NCBI RefSeq assembly: GCF_000003605.2
Contig: NW_003123446.1
Coordinates: forward strand, 42,258 to 57,544
Direction: 5' to 3'
Source of the DNA: Saccoglossus kowalevskii
Taxonomy: Eukaryota; Hemichordata; Enteropneusta; Harrimaniidae
DNA length: 15,287 nt
The notes under the pieces: generated by a model
What the model was told of the DNA's origin: nothing
Database searches by the model: none
The model's input: the letters and a program-made list of their open reading frames with translations, nothing else
Shown: positions 1 to 9,169 of the stretch, one piece after another
Numbering within the stretch: the stretch's first letter is position 1
How the letters are laid out: every line of letters begins with the position of its first letter
Translations under genes and position numbers: made by a program

Positions 1-689
1 TTAGTTAATCATTAATATAAATTACTACCTAACAAGTATGTATTCTATCCACAAATGTGTTATATTAAGTCAAAAACATAATCTGGAGATGGGAGAAGAT
101 GTCTAATGGGATAATGTGTTATCAAATGGTTATATTGGCTATGTAGAATTGTCACTGCGATATATGTGATTATTAGTTTTTTTGTATTTTAAAATGTTTG
201 TTATACTTTAAGTAAAATGAAAAATGGTTTTGTGACCAGAAGAATATAAAAGCTGGAAAGATTGGCTTCAATTTAATATATCATGTTTATGTTATTCATT
301 AATACTGAAACGTAACATGTGAAATGTGACATTTTCATTATTATTTTTGATTTTTTTGAACAAAAACTCAACTTTTTAACCCAAAAACATATCTATTTTA
401 TTTTTATGGGATAAGAGACTAAATACAGATATATTACAAGATTATCAACACTTTTCACTGGCTTGGGCCATTTTACATTTTTAGAATACATTTTGCAAAT
501 GTTTACTTATTTAAATATTTTTGTACCAAAATACCTATTTTTAAACCCAAAAATCAGGGTCAAGACCCGCATGAAAGTTATTACAGCAGGGCTTATTTTG
601 TTCCCCAGACATTGCAGATTCAGAAAAACATTGCCAACAAAAGTTGTCTGGGGGGTGTAACGAACTCGAAAAATAAGCTCCTTTTGGGT
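1..689. other. Non-coding stretch, no gene recognised
   Basis: AT-rich sequence with stops in all frames. A 65-codon ORF at 463-660 matches nothing I recognise and reads like chance translation. An 8-bp inverted repeat, CCCCAGAC at 603-610 and GTCTGGGG at 646-653, frames a 35-base loop. The segment sits where exon 2 and the 5' part of intron 2 of the left-hand fucosyltransferase-like relic would be expected, yet no exon 2 similarity is visible. Either an insertion replaced it or exon 2 lies outside the window. Confidence 0.5.
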
Positions 690-874
690 TTAGGCCCCTA
701 GACTAAATACTAATGGTGACTGTCATTCTTTGCAAAATAATCTGACACAGTCTATCAGCAATCTGCCATTTATATGATATTCAATAGTTTTTTGAAAGGT
801 GATGAAAGTTTACTTTTCTGATCCGATGCTTAAGTAAACACGAATGTTAACATCGTAAGTTTTTATTTACGCAG

Positions 875-1032
875 ATGTCGATTGAAGTCAACAAAACAAA
901 TGTTTGAATAAATATTTTAACACTCTACCAATACTTACGTAACTCACAGAAGCTTGCTCCAAGGATATACATGATGTCATAGAATGACATAATCTGTCGT
1001 GTGTGTATGTTGCATTTCCATTCTATAGTGGG
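875..1032 (+). pseudogene. Broken exon 3 of the left relic
   Basis: It is flanked by a preserved gcag acceptor (871-874) and a GTAAGT donor (1033-1038), so both splice signals survive while the coding content has decayed. Relative to 8027-8213 it is 29 bases shorter. It lacks a stretch of about 24 bases near the start and has further small indels, giving TAA and TGA stops in every frame. The distal VAFP-encoding stretch is still readable. Confidence 0.85.
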
Positions 1033-1235
1033 GTAAGTCTCTGCATTGTTTTATAAACTATGATTTTCAAAAGTTCAAACTTCATTTATTGGTACATTTT
1101 TTGACCGACCCCCAAAACCACGTGCACCATCAAAATTTCTTCTGTATATTTATCGTTCAACCTAGAACTTACATTACTTTAACCACCATGCTAGCTGTAG
1201 CTTATTTTGATTTATAATACATTTACTAAAAACAG

Positions 1236-1377
1236 AAAATACTAGAAATATTAAAAGCTGTTGGAATTCCAGGAATATGGTCACGTCATAATATAACAAA
1301 TCATGAATATCCCGAGATCCAAGCCTTCAAAGATGACAATTACGTGACGTCTTCCGTGGAGCAAGAGATTAGCAAAC
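1236..1377 (+). pseudogene. Exon 4-like segment of the left relic, still open
   Basis: It has the same 142-base length and phase as exon 4 of the complete gene and an open frame beginning KILEILKAVGIPGIW. About 8 of 48 residues differ from the complete copy, nearly all in the first half and the last few codons. In the middle, from HEYPEIQAF onward, about 45 bases are almost identical to 8475-8525. The donor reads GTAGAT instead of GTAAGT, which should weaken splicing. Confidence 0.8.
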
Positions 1378-1689
1378 GTAGATTAAAATATGATTTATAT
1401 ATCCCAGCTCTTTTATGTTTAAAAACTTTGACTTGCATGAAACACGAACACAAACACTATGACACACTCATTGAATATATTTGTAATAAGATACTATTAA
1501 TATCGAATATTGTATCACAGTTGTCGTCATGTTCAAATGTTATTGACATTCATTGACCACTTGTCTGCAATTTAGAGAAGCATATGAATATTATAAATAC
1601 GTATTTATTATGCGTATTTATTATTTCTATACAGACACAGAAAAGGGCATAATTAATTTACTAAGACGTCTTCTTCACATCTATTTCAG

Positions 1690-1841
1690 GTTCCAAGATC
1701 ATTATTCAACGTAATGAATCTAACTGGTCAGAAATGTTGAGATATGCAAGAGACGCAAACAATAACGTCACGTTAACAATGCAAACACTAACAAGGTACT
1801 CACAAGTATACAATAGATACAACATAGTAAATAAACTGTGA
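1690..1841 (+). pseudogene. Exon 5-like segment of the left relic, still open
   Basis: A ttcag acceptor is followed by 152 open bases ending in TGA at 1839-1841, the same length as the terminal exon of the complete gene (which ends in TAA). It encodes the ESNWSE motif and the NRY-I-NKL C-terminus. About 11 of 50 residues differ from the complete copy. An ORF on the opposite strand at 1768-1977 is only a shadow of it. Confidence 0.8.
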
Positions 1842-3311
1842 TTTCCCAAAACAACCAAGTCATAGGGACCATTATATGAAAAGTATTATACAGAAACCAT
1901 GAAGATGAGCAGCGGCTCGTGTTTGTTTCAACATTCTGTATTTCAAAAGCGTGCGAGGGCGCTCTGACGTTTACCATTCATTCGCAGCAAGGTGCAGATA
2001 ATCCTCATAGCCTGCTGTTTCCACTTATTGAATTCCATGAACATGTGAGACCAATTCACGTGTATAAAAGTATCAGGTATATGGGTCAGTTTCTGTGATT
2101 AAATATATTGAAAATGTGATTTAAAAAAATGTTATGAGTGTACTCACAATGTAGCGACATCAGAAATGATGTGACACGAATACGACTATATGTCCAAGGT
2201 ATAATCCATCTATTCCCTTAGATGCATGTATGCCCCTCAGTTGTACTATACTGCCCTCAATGTATAATATGCCTTTTTTGTATAATAACATATATAAGTG
2301 TTAGTGATTGCAGTCGTATAGTTAATAATGGTTCTCTTCATCGGTTCAGGTTAATATACATATCATTTATTTTTTCCTGTTCCGTCCAGTTGACACACTG
2401 ATACAACATCATAAATAATTTATTAGGATAATAGTCCGAGATAATAGCGATGTTCCCCATCTTTTATCGTCAACACATCTAGTTACACTGTTTTTCCTCC
2501 CATACAAATATTGCGTATATTTCTAGTGTCAATTACCGTTTGAGTTATACACTGTTATCTTCCTAATCACAGATATGTGTATTCTCTTGTAAAACAATTC
2601 TATGCGTCTACCCAATATATGCGTCCCGTTTGTTATGTGTTTTTTTTATGAACGTGTATGATAAAAGCGTTTTTATAAGAAAAGTAAAATAAATTTGATC
2701 AGTCACACAATGCTGGAAAAAAAGACAAAGATCAGGGGCATTTGTATCTCATGAGTGCTTCCACTGACTTGATATTAGACATAAAACATTTCGGATTTCT
2801 GACCCCAATTTCGGCATTTTTTTATTAGTGCTCAAACTAATATGTTGCATGTAGTCTACCTGAAAACATCTCACATGAGAAAATTAAATTCATAAATTAA
2901 ATTTAAATTAGTCATTAGACTCGACTCATTTATTGACGATGTGCAGAGCCTACATATCAAGAAACTGAAAATTGAATCTATCACCCCCTTGCAAGAATGC
3001 AAATAGACCTTTTGATTTAAAGTATGCGAAAAGATAGCATTTTACTTTGATGGACATAACCACAATCGTTATGTTATGACAGCATAGCATGTATATTCAG
3101 GTAAACTTATGCGCACCTGTTGACCATAGATAAGATACGCTGAGTGAGTAGTGAAATAATCATTTCACGCGTTGTCTTGGTCACGTTCTTGAGTTATACA
3201 TCGTACTGTACTGTAATAAATAAAAACGCTGTATTGCTATCAAACAACAGTATTCTGCAAATTGCCATCGAAACGAATTCACTGGTATTGTATCATACTG
3301 CAATGTTGTTA
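1842..3311. other. Long non-coding stretch, no gene recognised
   Basis: Nothing here supports a gene on either strand. The stretch near 2190-2290 has a loosely repetitive feel, with recurring tatgcc/ctgccc ends about every 30 bases, but no clean repeat unit. It is intergenic space between the left relic and the next duplicated block. Confidence 0.5.
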
Positions 3312-3505
3312 AATATCTAACATTACATTAAGCAATTCAGACTGTACAGCTGTTTTTATGCACTTCTTTGTTTTCAATGTAATACTATACGATTTTCGTA
3401 TAATACCACATTCAGTTTAATCTGTTCTTTTTATAGTTTTTTCAATAGTAAGCACTTGACTTTTGTTACACTATCGAATTACCCATCATGCATTTCTGTT
3501 CCAGA
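3312..3505 (+). repeat. Intron-1-like duplicated segment (pair with 5889-6058)
   Basis: This segment matches the middle of intron 1 of the complete gene at 5889-6058. Shared landmarks in order are aacattacatt, caattcagactg-cagctg, gtaatactatac, cacttgac and aattaccca-cat-catt. It lies upstream of the exon 2 relic at 3914, in the same relative order as intron 1 and exon 2 of the complete gene. It is therefore best read as remaining intron 1 of an older gene copy. A 70-codon ORF (3456-3668) overlapping it is judged non-coding. Confidence 0.7.
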
Positions 3506-3913
3506 TATTTTAGCTATTTTAGTAATTATAATTTTATTCGATTGTGTAAATTTGGGTATGTTTTTTCCACTTCCGAATCACAAATGTTTTACTGTCAAGG
3601 AGTTTTTGCAACAAATTTGCATCTTTGGATCATTCACCTATATCAGGCAACATATTAAATGGTCTTGATATGCGTGAAATATGTTACACTCTCAAATGTG
3701 AATGGTTTGCGTCAAGTCTTAATGTTTCCATTCAGTCGTGTGTTTTAGTCTTTTGTGTTTAGTTCTGATGCGTGTGGATTTGCCTGTTTCGAATTATTAT
3801 GACCCTCAGGAATTCTGAATAGATATCTGTCAATAAAACATCTAATTGTACTAATTGTATCCATGAATTGTTTGATTCACATAAATATATTTCAACAATT
3901 TCTTATGTATTAG
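3506..3913. other. Spacer between intron-1-like segment and exon 2 relic
   Basis: No coding content is recognised. By position it would be the 3' part of intron 1 of the old copy, but clear similarity to 6059-6763 is not visible. It lacks the pentamer microsatellite found there. Confidence 0.4.
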
Positions 3914-4240
3914 AGAAAGTTGAAAGAAAAGAAAGCAATAAAGAATATATAAACCAAATGCATACTAAAATGGAAACTATATTGTAATGGAGGCGAGGTA
4001 TGAGTGCATTTTCTATTCATTACAGTTCTGCTGGTCCTAACTGCTAGTACAATACTTATAGGACGGCCTTGTGACTCGGTATAGGCATAGATCGCCCCGG
4101 ATTCAAGAAGTACTCTATGCAGTCACATACCACTGATACTGGACTACGTTGGCAAAATTATTCCGATTCAACGTTTTACATAGACGACTTACGAGTTATG
4201 AAAAAAATGTCATAATAATATGTAATGAATAAAGAACATG
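3914..4240 (+). pseudogene. Exon 2 relic of a fucosyltransferase-like copy (left of the complete gene)
   Basis: Alignment to the complete exon 2 is readable through cctattcat-tac (about 4010-4023), tctgctggtcctaact (4026-4041), the c-agtactggactacgtt equivalent (about 4136-4152) and the aatgaataaagaacatg stretch (4224-4240). Matched segments in the complete exon run from about 6764 to 7080. The GGPN motif is reduced to AGPN followed by a stop, and several indels break the frame. The exon start has lost its acceptor. It ends where the 5' flank of the complete gene begins, so its 3' half and later exons were removed at that junction. Confidence 0.8.
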
Positions 4241-4766
4241 TTTATTTCTGTTACATCACTCTTCGTGTGTTGACTCTATGTAGATCTTATTCGGTCAATG
4301 TTGTTTTCATATGCAGATTAGTAATCGCTTCTGTTTTCACTTGCAGACTAGTAATCACTAGTATTTACCCAACTCATATGAATATTATAAATAGCCACAA
4401 AACCCCTTCATGCATAATGGTAATTCACAAACTTGTTAGTGTCAGGCATTTCCGAACTCTGGCAGGTTTGGAAACTTGGAGGTAAATCAGAGTTATTTAT
4501 TAGCTATGGTAGTTAATGTTTATATCACCACATACATATTTAAACGGTATTGACAGTAAGTGTGGCTATTACAATTGAAACAGAATGACTACTCTTACGA
4601 TTTACTGTACAAATATGTAAGTGTCGCCAGACGTCAGTACTATGGCATAGATTGACTTATTGTGGATGACACGCATGGAGCAGTATGTGATTACTCTCTT
4701 AACAATACCAGCATTGGTATTACAATATCATTTTGTTGAATGAAAAATTACTCACGTCCTTGATTC

Positions 4767-4936
4767 TGAACCAATAATCTCTTTGCGTGACGTCGGAGGT
4801 AGTGTGTAGTTACTATTATAGACATCTTAATAACATTTTATAATCGAACCAATGAACACGAGATCAGATCCACTTAAATTATGCATGGTAACATATGGTC
4901 AGTTATACGTTTATAAGCTTCCGCGTCGCTATCAGA
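4767..4936 (+). promoter_or_regulatory. Putative proximal promoter of the fucosyltransferase-like gene
   Basis: Sequence shared with the right-hand copy and ending at the start codon. Visible elements are a CCAAT box (4771-4775), a cAMP-response-like TGACGTC (4788-4794), a second CCAAT (4849-4853) and a TATA-like TATAAG (4912-4917). The TATA-like box is only 20 bases before the ATG, so if it is used the 5' leader is very short. In the right copy the first CCAAT is CAAAT and TGACGTC is TGACGAC, while the second CCAAT and TATAAG are kept. The role is inferred from motifs and conservation only. Confidence 0.4.
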
Positions 4937-5134
4937 ATGGTGCACAGCAACATGACACCAAGAAGGCATAGTTTGATGACTTTTGTAACAGGGATACTAA
5001 TGATGTCTGTGCTTTACAGCTTTCTGCTCAATATACCATCCGTCGCGGATTATATTGGGACATCCATCATATCCATGGAGACTGATAAATCTCTCAGTTT
5101 AGGAAAAACTGCCGTGGTGCAATATTCGGACAAT
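4937..5134 (+). CDS. Exon 1: cytosolic tail, signal anchor, start of stem
   Basis: 66 codons ending on a full codon before GTAAGT. It encodes the N-terminal MVHSNMTPRRHS tail and the hydrophobic FVTGILMMSVLYSFLLNI segment. The right-hand paralogous exon at 14240-14437 has exactly the same length and donor. Confidence 0.88.
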
Positions 5135-8100
5135 GTAAGTACAGACTATGTCTCGTGTCGCCTCAATATATAATAACGTAGAACAATAGTAATTCGGCGT
5201 ACATAATTTTTATGTGACAATCTTTTGGAAGGAATGCGATATCAACCCGTCTTATTTTCGTCAGCATAGGAGTAACTGCCATTCAACTTGAAATTTGACC
5301 CATCGCATGTCGGTCATTATATCATTTATGGAAATAAATCTTTAGCCGTCACTGGATTAGCATATCATCTATATGAAATTTTCTGAATGAATGCAAATTC
5401 ACAAAAAGTAATTGATTACCTTTCTACAATTTGCAAAATACTACCACTAATAATAACAATAACATGACAATTATATAAGATAAACACGAGAAACATGTTT
5501 CGCGGGCCTATTCAAATGTGTACCCAATTATACATACTGCATTCTGCTCACTATAGTTGAGTAATAAATGAATGTATGTACCACAGGTGCTCATACGCGA
5601 TTCTACAAAAAGTCTTACTAAATGATGAATGATTATTTTAAAATGTAGCCTTTTAAAATAATCTGATGAGCATTGTTCATAATAAAATTGTACAGATTCA
5701 TGAAACAATATATATATATTTCCACCTCAATTTATCTGTAATTAATATGCATGGAAATTGTTCGAATTGAATGTATATCTACAGATTCTGTTGCTTGTTC
5801 ATAGAAGCATAATTGCATTCTCAAATATTCTTTTACTTTTTTTCAAGGTATCATTTAACGGTATTATTCTTGAGTAGTCTCCTATGTACATATCCAACAT
5901 TACATTTACCAATTCAGACTGAGCAGCTGCCTTCTCGCACTTCTGCAAATTGTTTTCAATTGTAATACTATACTATATTTTTATATATTTATTTTTAATT
6001 GTAATCACTTGACTTATATTACATCATTAAATTACCCATCATTCATTTTTTTCATCAGCTGTGTAATTTAATCATGTCACAATTGAAATTCATTTTTAAT
6101 ATCAGTAATATTGATGGCTTGACCAGACCTTGCATTAAATTATCTAATTTGATTATTTTTAACATTATTGTTTGTAATAGAATATTTAGAATAGTTTATT
6201 ATTGCGTAGAGTAGTATATTATTGTAACCAACTATCATATCCCCCATGATAGCTTGGTAGTTTATTACTAACTTAAAATAAAACGTGTATAGGATAAAAG
6301 TGTAGTGTAGTGTAGTGTAGTGTAGTGTAGTGTAGTTGTTTTGTTCTTGTGGAATGTGTTTTGTCAATTGTTGCCAATCGTTTGTTCCCGAAATTTCCCG
6401 AAACGACTTTCGTATAAGAATCTATGGATATGCATGTTATTTACACTTTCGAATTAGGAATATGCTAAACCGGATTAAATGATTAAATGTCAACTGTGAA
6501 ATGAAGTGTGAATTTACAAAGATGGTCTCTTATGAGCACGCTCCTACAGTGACTAGGCCCTTTCCCATTGTTTATACTTTCTCTTCACTAAAAGGCGTCT
6601 TCTCATCCAAAAGTAGATTATTATTTTTTATGGACTTTACACCAAAAATTGCCACTGCACTCATTATCTGTCGATAAGAAAAAACATCTATTCGTGCCTC
6701 AAAGGTTACCCTTAATCTAAGCTTTTTTTCCACCTTGCCAGCATGTGTGTTTTGTATTTACAGAATGTTGAGGAAACACACAACCATGTACATACTAAAT
6801 TAGAACAATCTTCACGTGGAGGCGAAGCATCACAACAAGTTCGTTATTTGTTTCCTATTCACTACTTTTCTGGTGGTCCTAACTACCAGTACAATAACTA
6901 CAGAATAGCCTTGCGATACGCCATCAGCCTAAATCGATCCATCGTCGCAATTGATTTCAAAAACCACTTCACGCAGTTACGTGCTACCAGTACTGGACTA
7001 CGTTCTCTTGAATCAACCTTTGACGTGAATGAGTTGCGGAAAATTGTTTCCATGGTAACAATTAATGAATATAAACATGCATGTGGCAGTTCGTTTGACG
7101 CAATTGTTATGGAACCTCGCTCAACCGTTCCTCTTGAAAAGTACATGGATGAATACAGTAAAACAAGTATGGTCTTCAAAGATAATTATGAAATCGAACT
7201 CCCCGAGGCATTAAAAAACCTAGAATCGCGCAAAGAATATAGAGAAATGTATGAGAAAAGCATTTCTACACGTTGTCTTGGTATATTCCGTCCGTGGGAC
7301 ATTGATGATAATAGATTGACTGACGGAGCAGAAATAGACAAAAATATCGACATACATCTTAAGTGGGCGCCCTACATCAGAAAAATGGGAGAAAAAGTTG
7401 CGAGTACATTATGTGATGGAAAGCCTTATTTAGCTGTGCATTGGAGAAACAAGACAGGAGAACCGTAAGTGCTGTAACGTGTATTACCCGAATTAAAAAT
7501 AGATGTGGTACATGTCTTGTTCGATGTCTGGATTATGACTGATGTCTTGGGGAACATAACATTCGAACATAGAAAATGTTGGTGTTTGCGTTGCAATAAT
7601 AACAATTTGAATCCTCTAGTGACTTTCCCGGTACTAATTAAAATGAGAAAACAAATTAAATTAAATATTATTGTACGGTAAACACTCATTGGTGGTTGTC
7701 ATTATTTGCAAAATTGAACCAACATGTACAGCATTGATACCGACATTATCAGCAATTCACCAGGCTTGTTTTTTCTTAATAAAACGTTAAATTCATTATA
7801 TACTATACATAACCATAAAACGTCATCGTATATTGCGAGAATACCACAATATCTCCCGTCAACATTTTCCTTAAACATCTCAATTGTTTTAGAAGAATCT
7901 GACATTGAAAAAAATATGATAATTGGTTAATTTTGAAAACAGGATAAAAGATGACTTTAGTGATCGGATGGTTTTAATATTTCTATATTTCACGAATGTT
8001 AACTGTGTAAGTTTTAATTCAAGCAGATGTCGACTTAAGGCACGGACGCAAAGAAGCATGGGATACGCCAACGAACCGAAATGTTTGAATAATTCTGTTA

Positions 8101-8947
8101 ACGAGATACCAATTCTTACGAAACTCGCGGAGGCGTTTACCAAGGATGCACGTGATGTCATTGGACAATACAATCTGTCGTGTGTATATGTTGCCTTTCC
8201 AACCTATAGTTGGGTAAGTCTCTGCATTGTATTATACACTATGATTTGTGAATGTTAGAACTTTCATCCACAGATACAATTTGTGACCACAAAAAGCTGA
8301 CAAAGTTTGTCACCTATTTTCGGTCTGTTTATTATGTAACATTGAAATCAAATTGCTTTAACTATTATGACATTTTAACTTCTGTCCTTCTACTCATTAT
8401 ATCAAAACAGAAAATACTCGAAATCTTAAAAGCTGGTGGACTCCCAAGAATATTTTCACGTGATAATATAACAACTCATGAATATCCCGAGATCCAAGCC
8501 TTCAAAGATGACAATTATGTGACGTCATTGGTGGAGCAAGAGATTTGCAAACGTAAGTGAAATATGGTTTGTATTTCCCAGCTCTTAAAATGTGTAATGG
8601 CTTAACAAGACTTTGTGTGAAATAAAACGCTATGGCAAACTCATTGTATATTTTTGTAATATAATAATATTAATTTCGAATATTGCACGATTATAAATAT
8701 GCAAGTTTCTTTATCATTTCTAACAGAATAGTGTATATAGCGCACCATTAACATAATTGAATTTACTAAGAAGTTGACTTTCACATCTATTTCAGGTTCC
8801 AAGATATTTATTCAACGCAGGGAATCTAACTGGTCAGAATTGGTGAGATATGCAAGAGACGCGAACAATGACGTCACGTTAACAATGCATACACTAACAA
8901 AGCACTTACAAGTATACAATAGATACAAAATATTGAATAAACTGTAA
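4937..8947 (+). CDS. GDP-fucose protein O-fucosyltransferase-like protein, five coding exons, 459 aa
   Basis: Coding exons are 4937-5134, 6764-7464, 8027-8213, 8411-8552 and 8796-8947, with intron phases 0, 2, 0 and 1. Together they give 1380 bases including the TAA stop. All introns are GT-AG with GTAAGT donors. Residues 1-15 are a basic cytosolic tail (RRH), about 16-32 a signal anchor, then a lumenal domain, so a type II ER/Golgi enzyme is expected. Family-like motifs: GGPN-Q (103-108) followed by an ALRYAISLNRSIVAIDF-like helix-strand; PYLAVHWR (287-294), matching the H-x-R that contacts GDP-fucose; CVYVAFP (352-358), where relatives usually have VxxATD; and CKRSKIFIQRRESNWSE (409-424), matching the FIG-SS-S region. 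Six N-glycosylation sequons lie in the lumenal part (N123, N295, N321, N349, N381, N421). Transfer of fucose to protein is inferred from family resemblance; the changed ATD makes substrate and activity uncertain. Start at 4937 has good context (A at -3, G at +4) and is kept in the right copy. Confidence 0.85.
5889..6058 (+). repeat. Intron 1 segment duplicated at 3312-3505
   Basis: Partner of the left intron-1-like segment; same landmarks in the same order with small indels. It lies in the middle of the 1629-base intron 1 of the complete gene. The rest of that intron (5423-6763) holds no recognisable gene apart from the TGTAG microsatellite. Confidence 0.7.
6301..6335 (+). repeat. (TGTAG)7 pentanucleotide microsatellite in intron 1
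   Basis: Seven perfect TGTAG units. A minus-strand ORF at 6140-6367 reads them as a repeated LHYTT pattern and is not a gene. It is absent from the shorter duplicated intron 1 segments elsewhere in the window. Confidence 0.95.
6764..7464 (+). CDS. Exon 2: N-terminal half of the glycosyltransferase domain and HWR motif
   Basis: The acceptor tttacag (6757-6763) is followed by NVEETHNH; the exon ends two bases into a codon before GTAAGT at 7465. It carries the GGPN-Q loop and PYLAVHWR. This is the largest exon and the one whose fragments recur at 3914-4240 and 12963-13278. A 93-codon ORF on the opposite strand (6898-7179) is a shadow. Confidence 0.9.
8027..8213 (+). CDS. Exon 3: middle of the C-terminal Rossmann-like half
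   Basis: The first base A completes the proline codon from exon 2, then CRLKARTQRSMGYANE. It ends with CVYVAFPTYSW before GTAAGT at 8214. Cysteines 301, 319 and 352 could form disulfides. The homologous exon in the left relic is destroyed. Confidence 0.88.
8411..8552 (+). CDS. Exon 4: KILEILKAGG to EQEICK
   Basis: An aaaacag acceptor precedes K363; the exon ends one base into the arginine codon before GTAAGT at 8553. Length and phase equal the open exon-4-like segment at 1236-1377, which supports these boundaries. Confidence 0.9.
8796..8947 (+). CDS. Exon 5: terminal exon with FIQRRESNWSE motif
   Basis: The acceptor ctatttcag is followed by the rest of the arginine codon and SKIFIQRRESNWSELV, then NRYKILNKL and TAA at 8945-8947. 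The parallel segment 1690-1841 has the same length and a stop at the same place. Confidence 0.9.
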
Positions 8948-9010
8948 TATTCGAAGATGTAAAAAATCACCTGGACATTGAATAATGCGCACAAATAACA
9001 GATTTGACAA

Positions 9011-9016
9011 AATAAA
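9011..9016 (+). promoter_or_regulatory. Putative polyadenylation signal AATAAA
   Basis: First AATAAA after the stop codon, 64 bases downstream of TAA, within an A-rich stretch. It would give a short 3' UTR. An AATAAA at 8936-8941 lies inside the last codons and is less likely to be used. Confidence 0.5.
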
Positions 9017-9099
9017 AGAAGAGTAGACACATCGATATTAAAAAGTAGAATTTATTGACCAGTATTGTTACTTAAACTTGAAAGAAAGAATTATATACC

Positions 9100-9124
9100 A
9101 TTACTGTATTTTAAATACAGTAAT
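9100..9124. repeat. Perfect 12-bp inverted repeat with one-base centre
   Basis: ATTACTGTATTT and AAATACAGTAAT flank a single T. Just outside, tacc and ggta extend the symmetry with a small bulge. It lies about 50 bases 3' of the point where similarity with the right-hand copy resumes, and its precise symmetry is not kept there. Confidence 0.85.
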
Positions 9125-9169
9125 ACTTGGTAATATTTAGTGTATATGTAATCTGCATTTATCCTAATA

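Larger units (their letters stand above)
690..1841 (+). pseudogene. 3' part of a fucosyltransferase-like gene copy (left relic: intron 2 end, exons 3-5)
   Basis: This block aligns collinearly with the 3' half of the complete gene (about 7680-8947). Similarity starts in intron 2 (the shared gtcatt-tttgcaaaa stretch near 720) and runs through exon 3-like 875-1032, exon 4-like 1236-1377 and exon 5-like 1690-1841. Introns 3 and 4 are near their usual size (203 and 312 bases against 197 and 243). Exon 3 is 158 bases instead of 187 and has stops in all three frames. Exons 4 and 5 keep exactly the same lengths (142 and 152 bases) and stay open to a terminal TGA. Skipping exon 3 would not rescue the frame, because exon 2 of the complete gene ends in phase 2 while exon 4 begins in phase 0. 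I call it a pseudogene; exons 1-2 would lie left of the window or be lost. Confidence 0.85.
4239..5422 (+). repeat. Duplicated block A: 5' flank, exon 1 and start of intron 1 (pair with 13279-14768)
   Basis: The block begins at tgtttatttctgtta right after the exon 2 relic. It continues through the upstream region, exon 1 (4937-5134) and about 290 bases of intron 1 up to gtaattgattac. The partner 13279-14768 follows the same order with indels, including a larger insertion around 13700-14040. Including the exon 2 relics, the shared unit spans about 3901-5422 and 12948-14768. The highest identity lies at 4840-5190, covering the proximal promoter, exon 1 and the donor. Confidence 0.85.

Noticed and set aside
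603-653. CCCCAGAC/GTCTGGGG inverted repeat as terminal repeats of a tiny transposon
   Set aside because: Only 8 bp with a 35-base interior, no target-site duplication seen, and no second copy in the window.
3456-3668. 70-codon hydrophobic ORF
   Set aside because: Overlaps intron-1-like repeat. The paired sequence at 5889-6058 does not keep the frame.
4225-4485. 86-codon plus-strand ORF just upstream of exon 1
   Set aside because: The paralogous stretch in block B is riddled with indels and stops, so the frame is not maintained. It straddles the relic/5' flank junction.
4895-4936. Upstream in-frame ATG extending exon 1 by 14 codons
   Set aside because: Its start context is poor (C at -3), it would put extra residues before the RRH-anchor, and the right-hand copy has TTG at this place. 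The ATG at 4937 has a strong context and is kept in both copies.
6140-6367. Minus-strand ORF with LHYTT repeats
   Set aside because: Translation of the TGTAG microsatellite inside intron 1.
6898-7179. 93-codon minus-strand ORF
   Set aside because: Lies wholly within exon 2 of the + strand gene and shows no motif; shadow ORF.
7426-8258. Several overlapping ORFs of 67-111 codons on both strands
   Set aside because: They span intron 2 and parts of exons 2-3. Only the portion 8027-8213 is exon, as shown by splice signals, phase and the paralogous copy.
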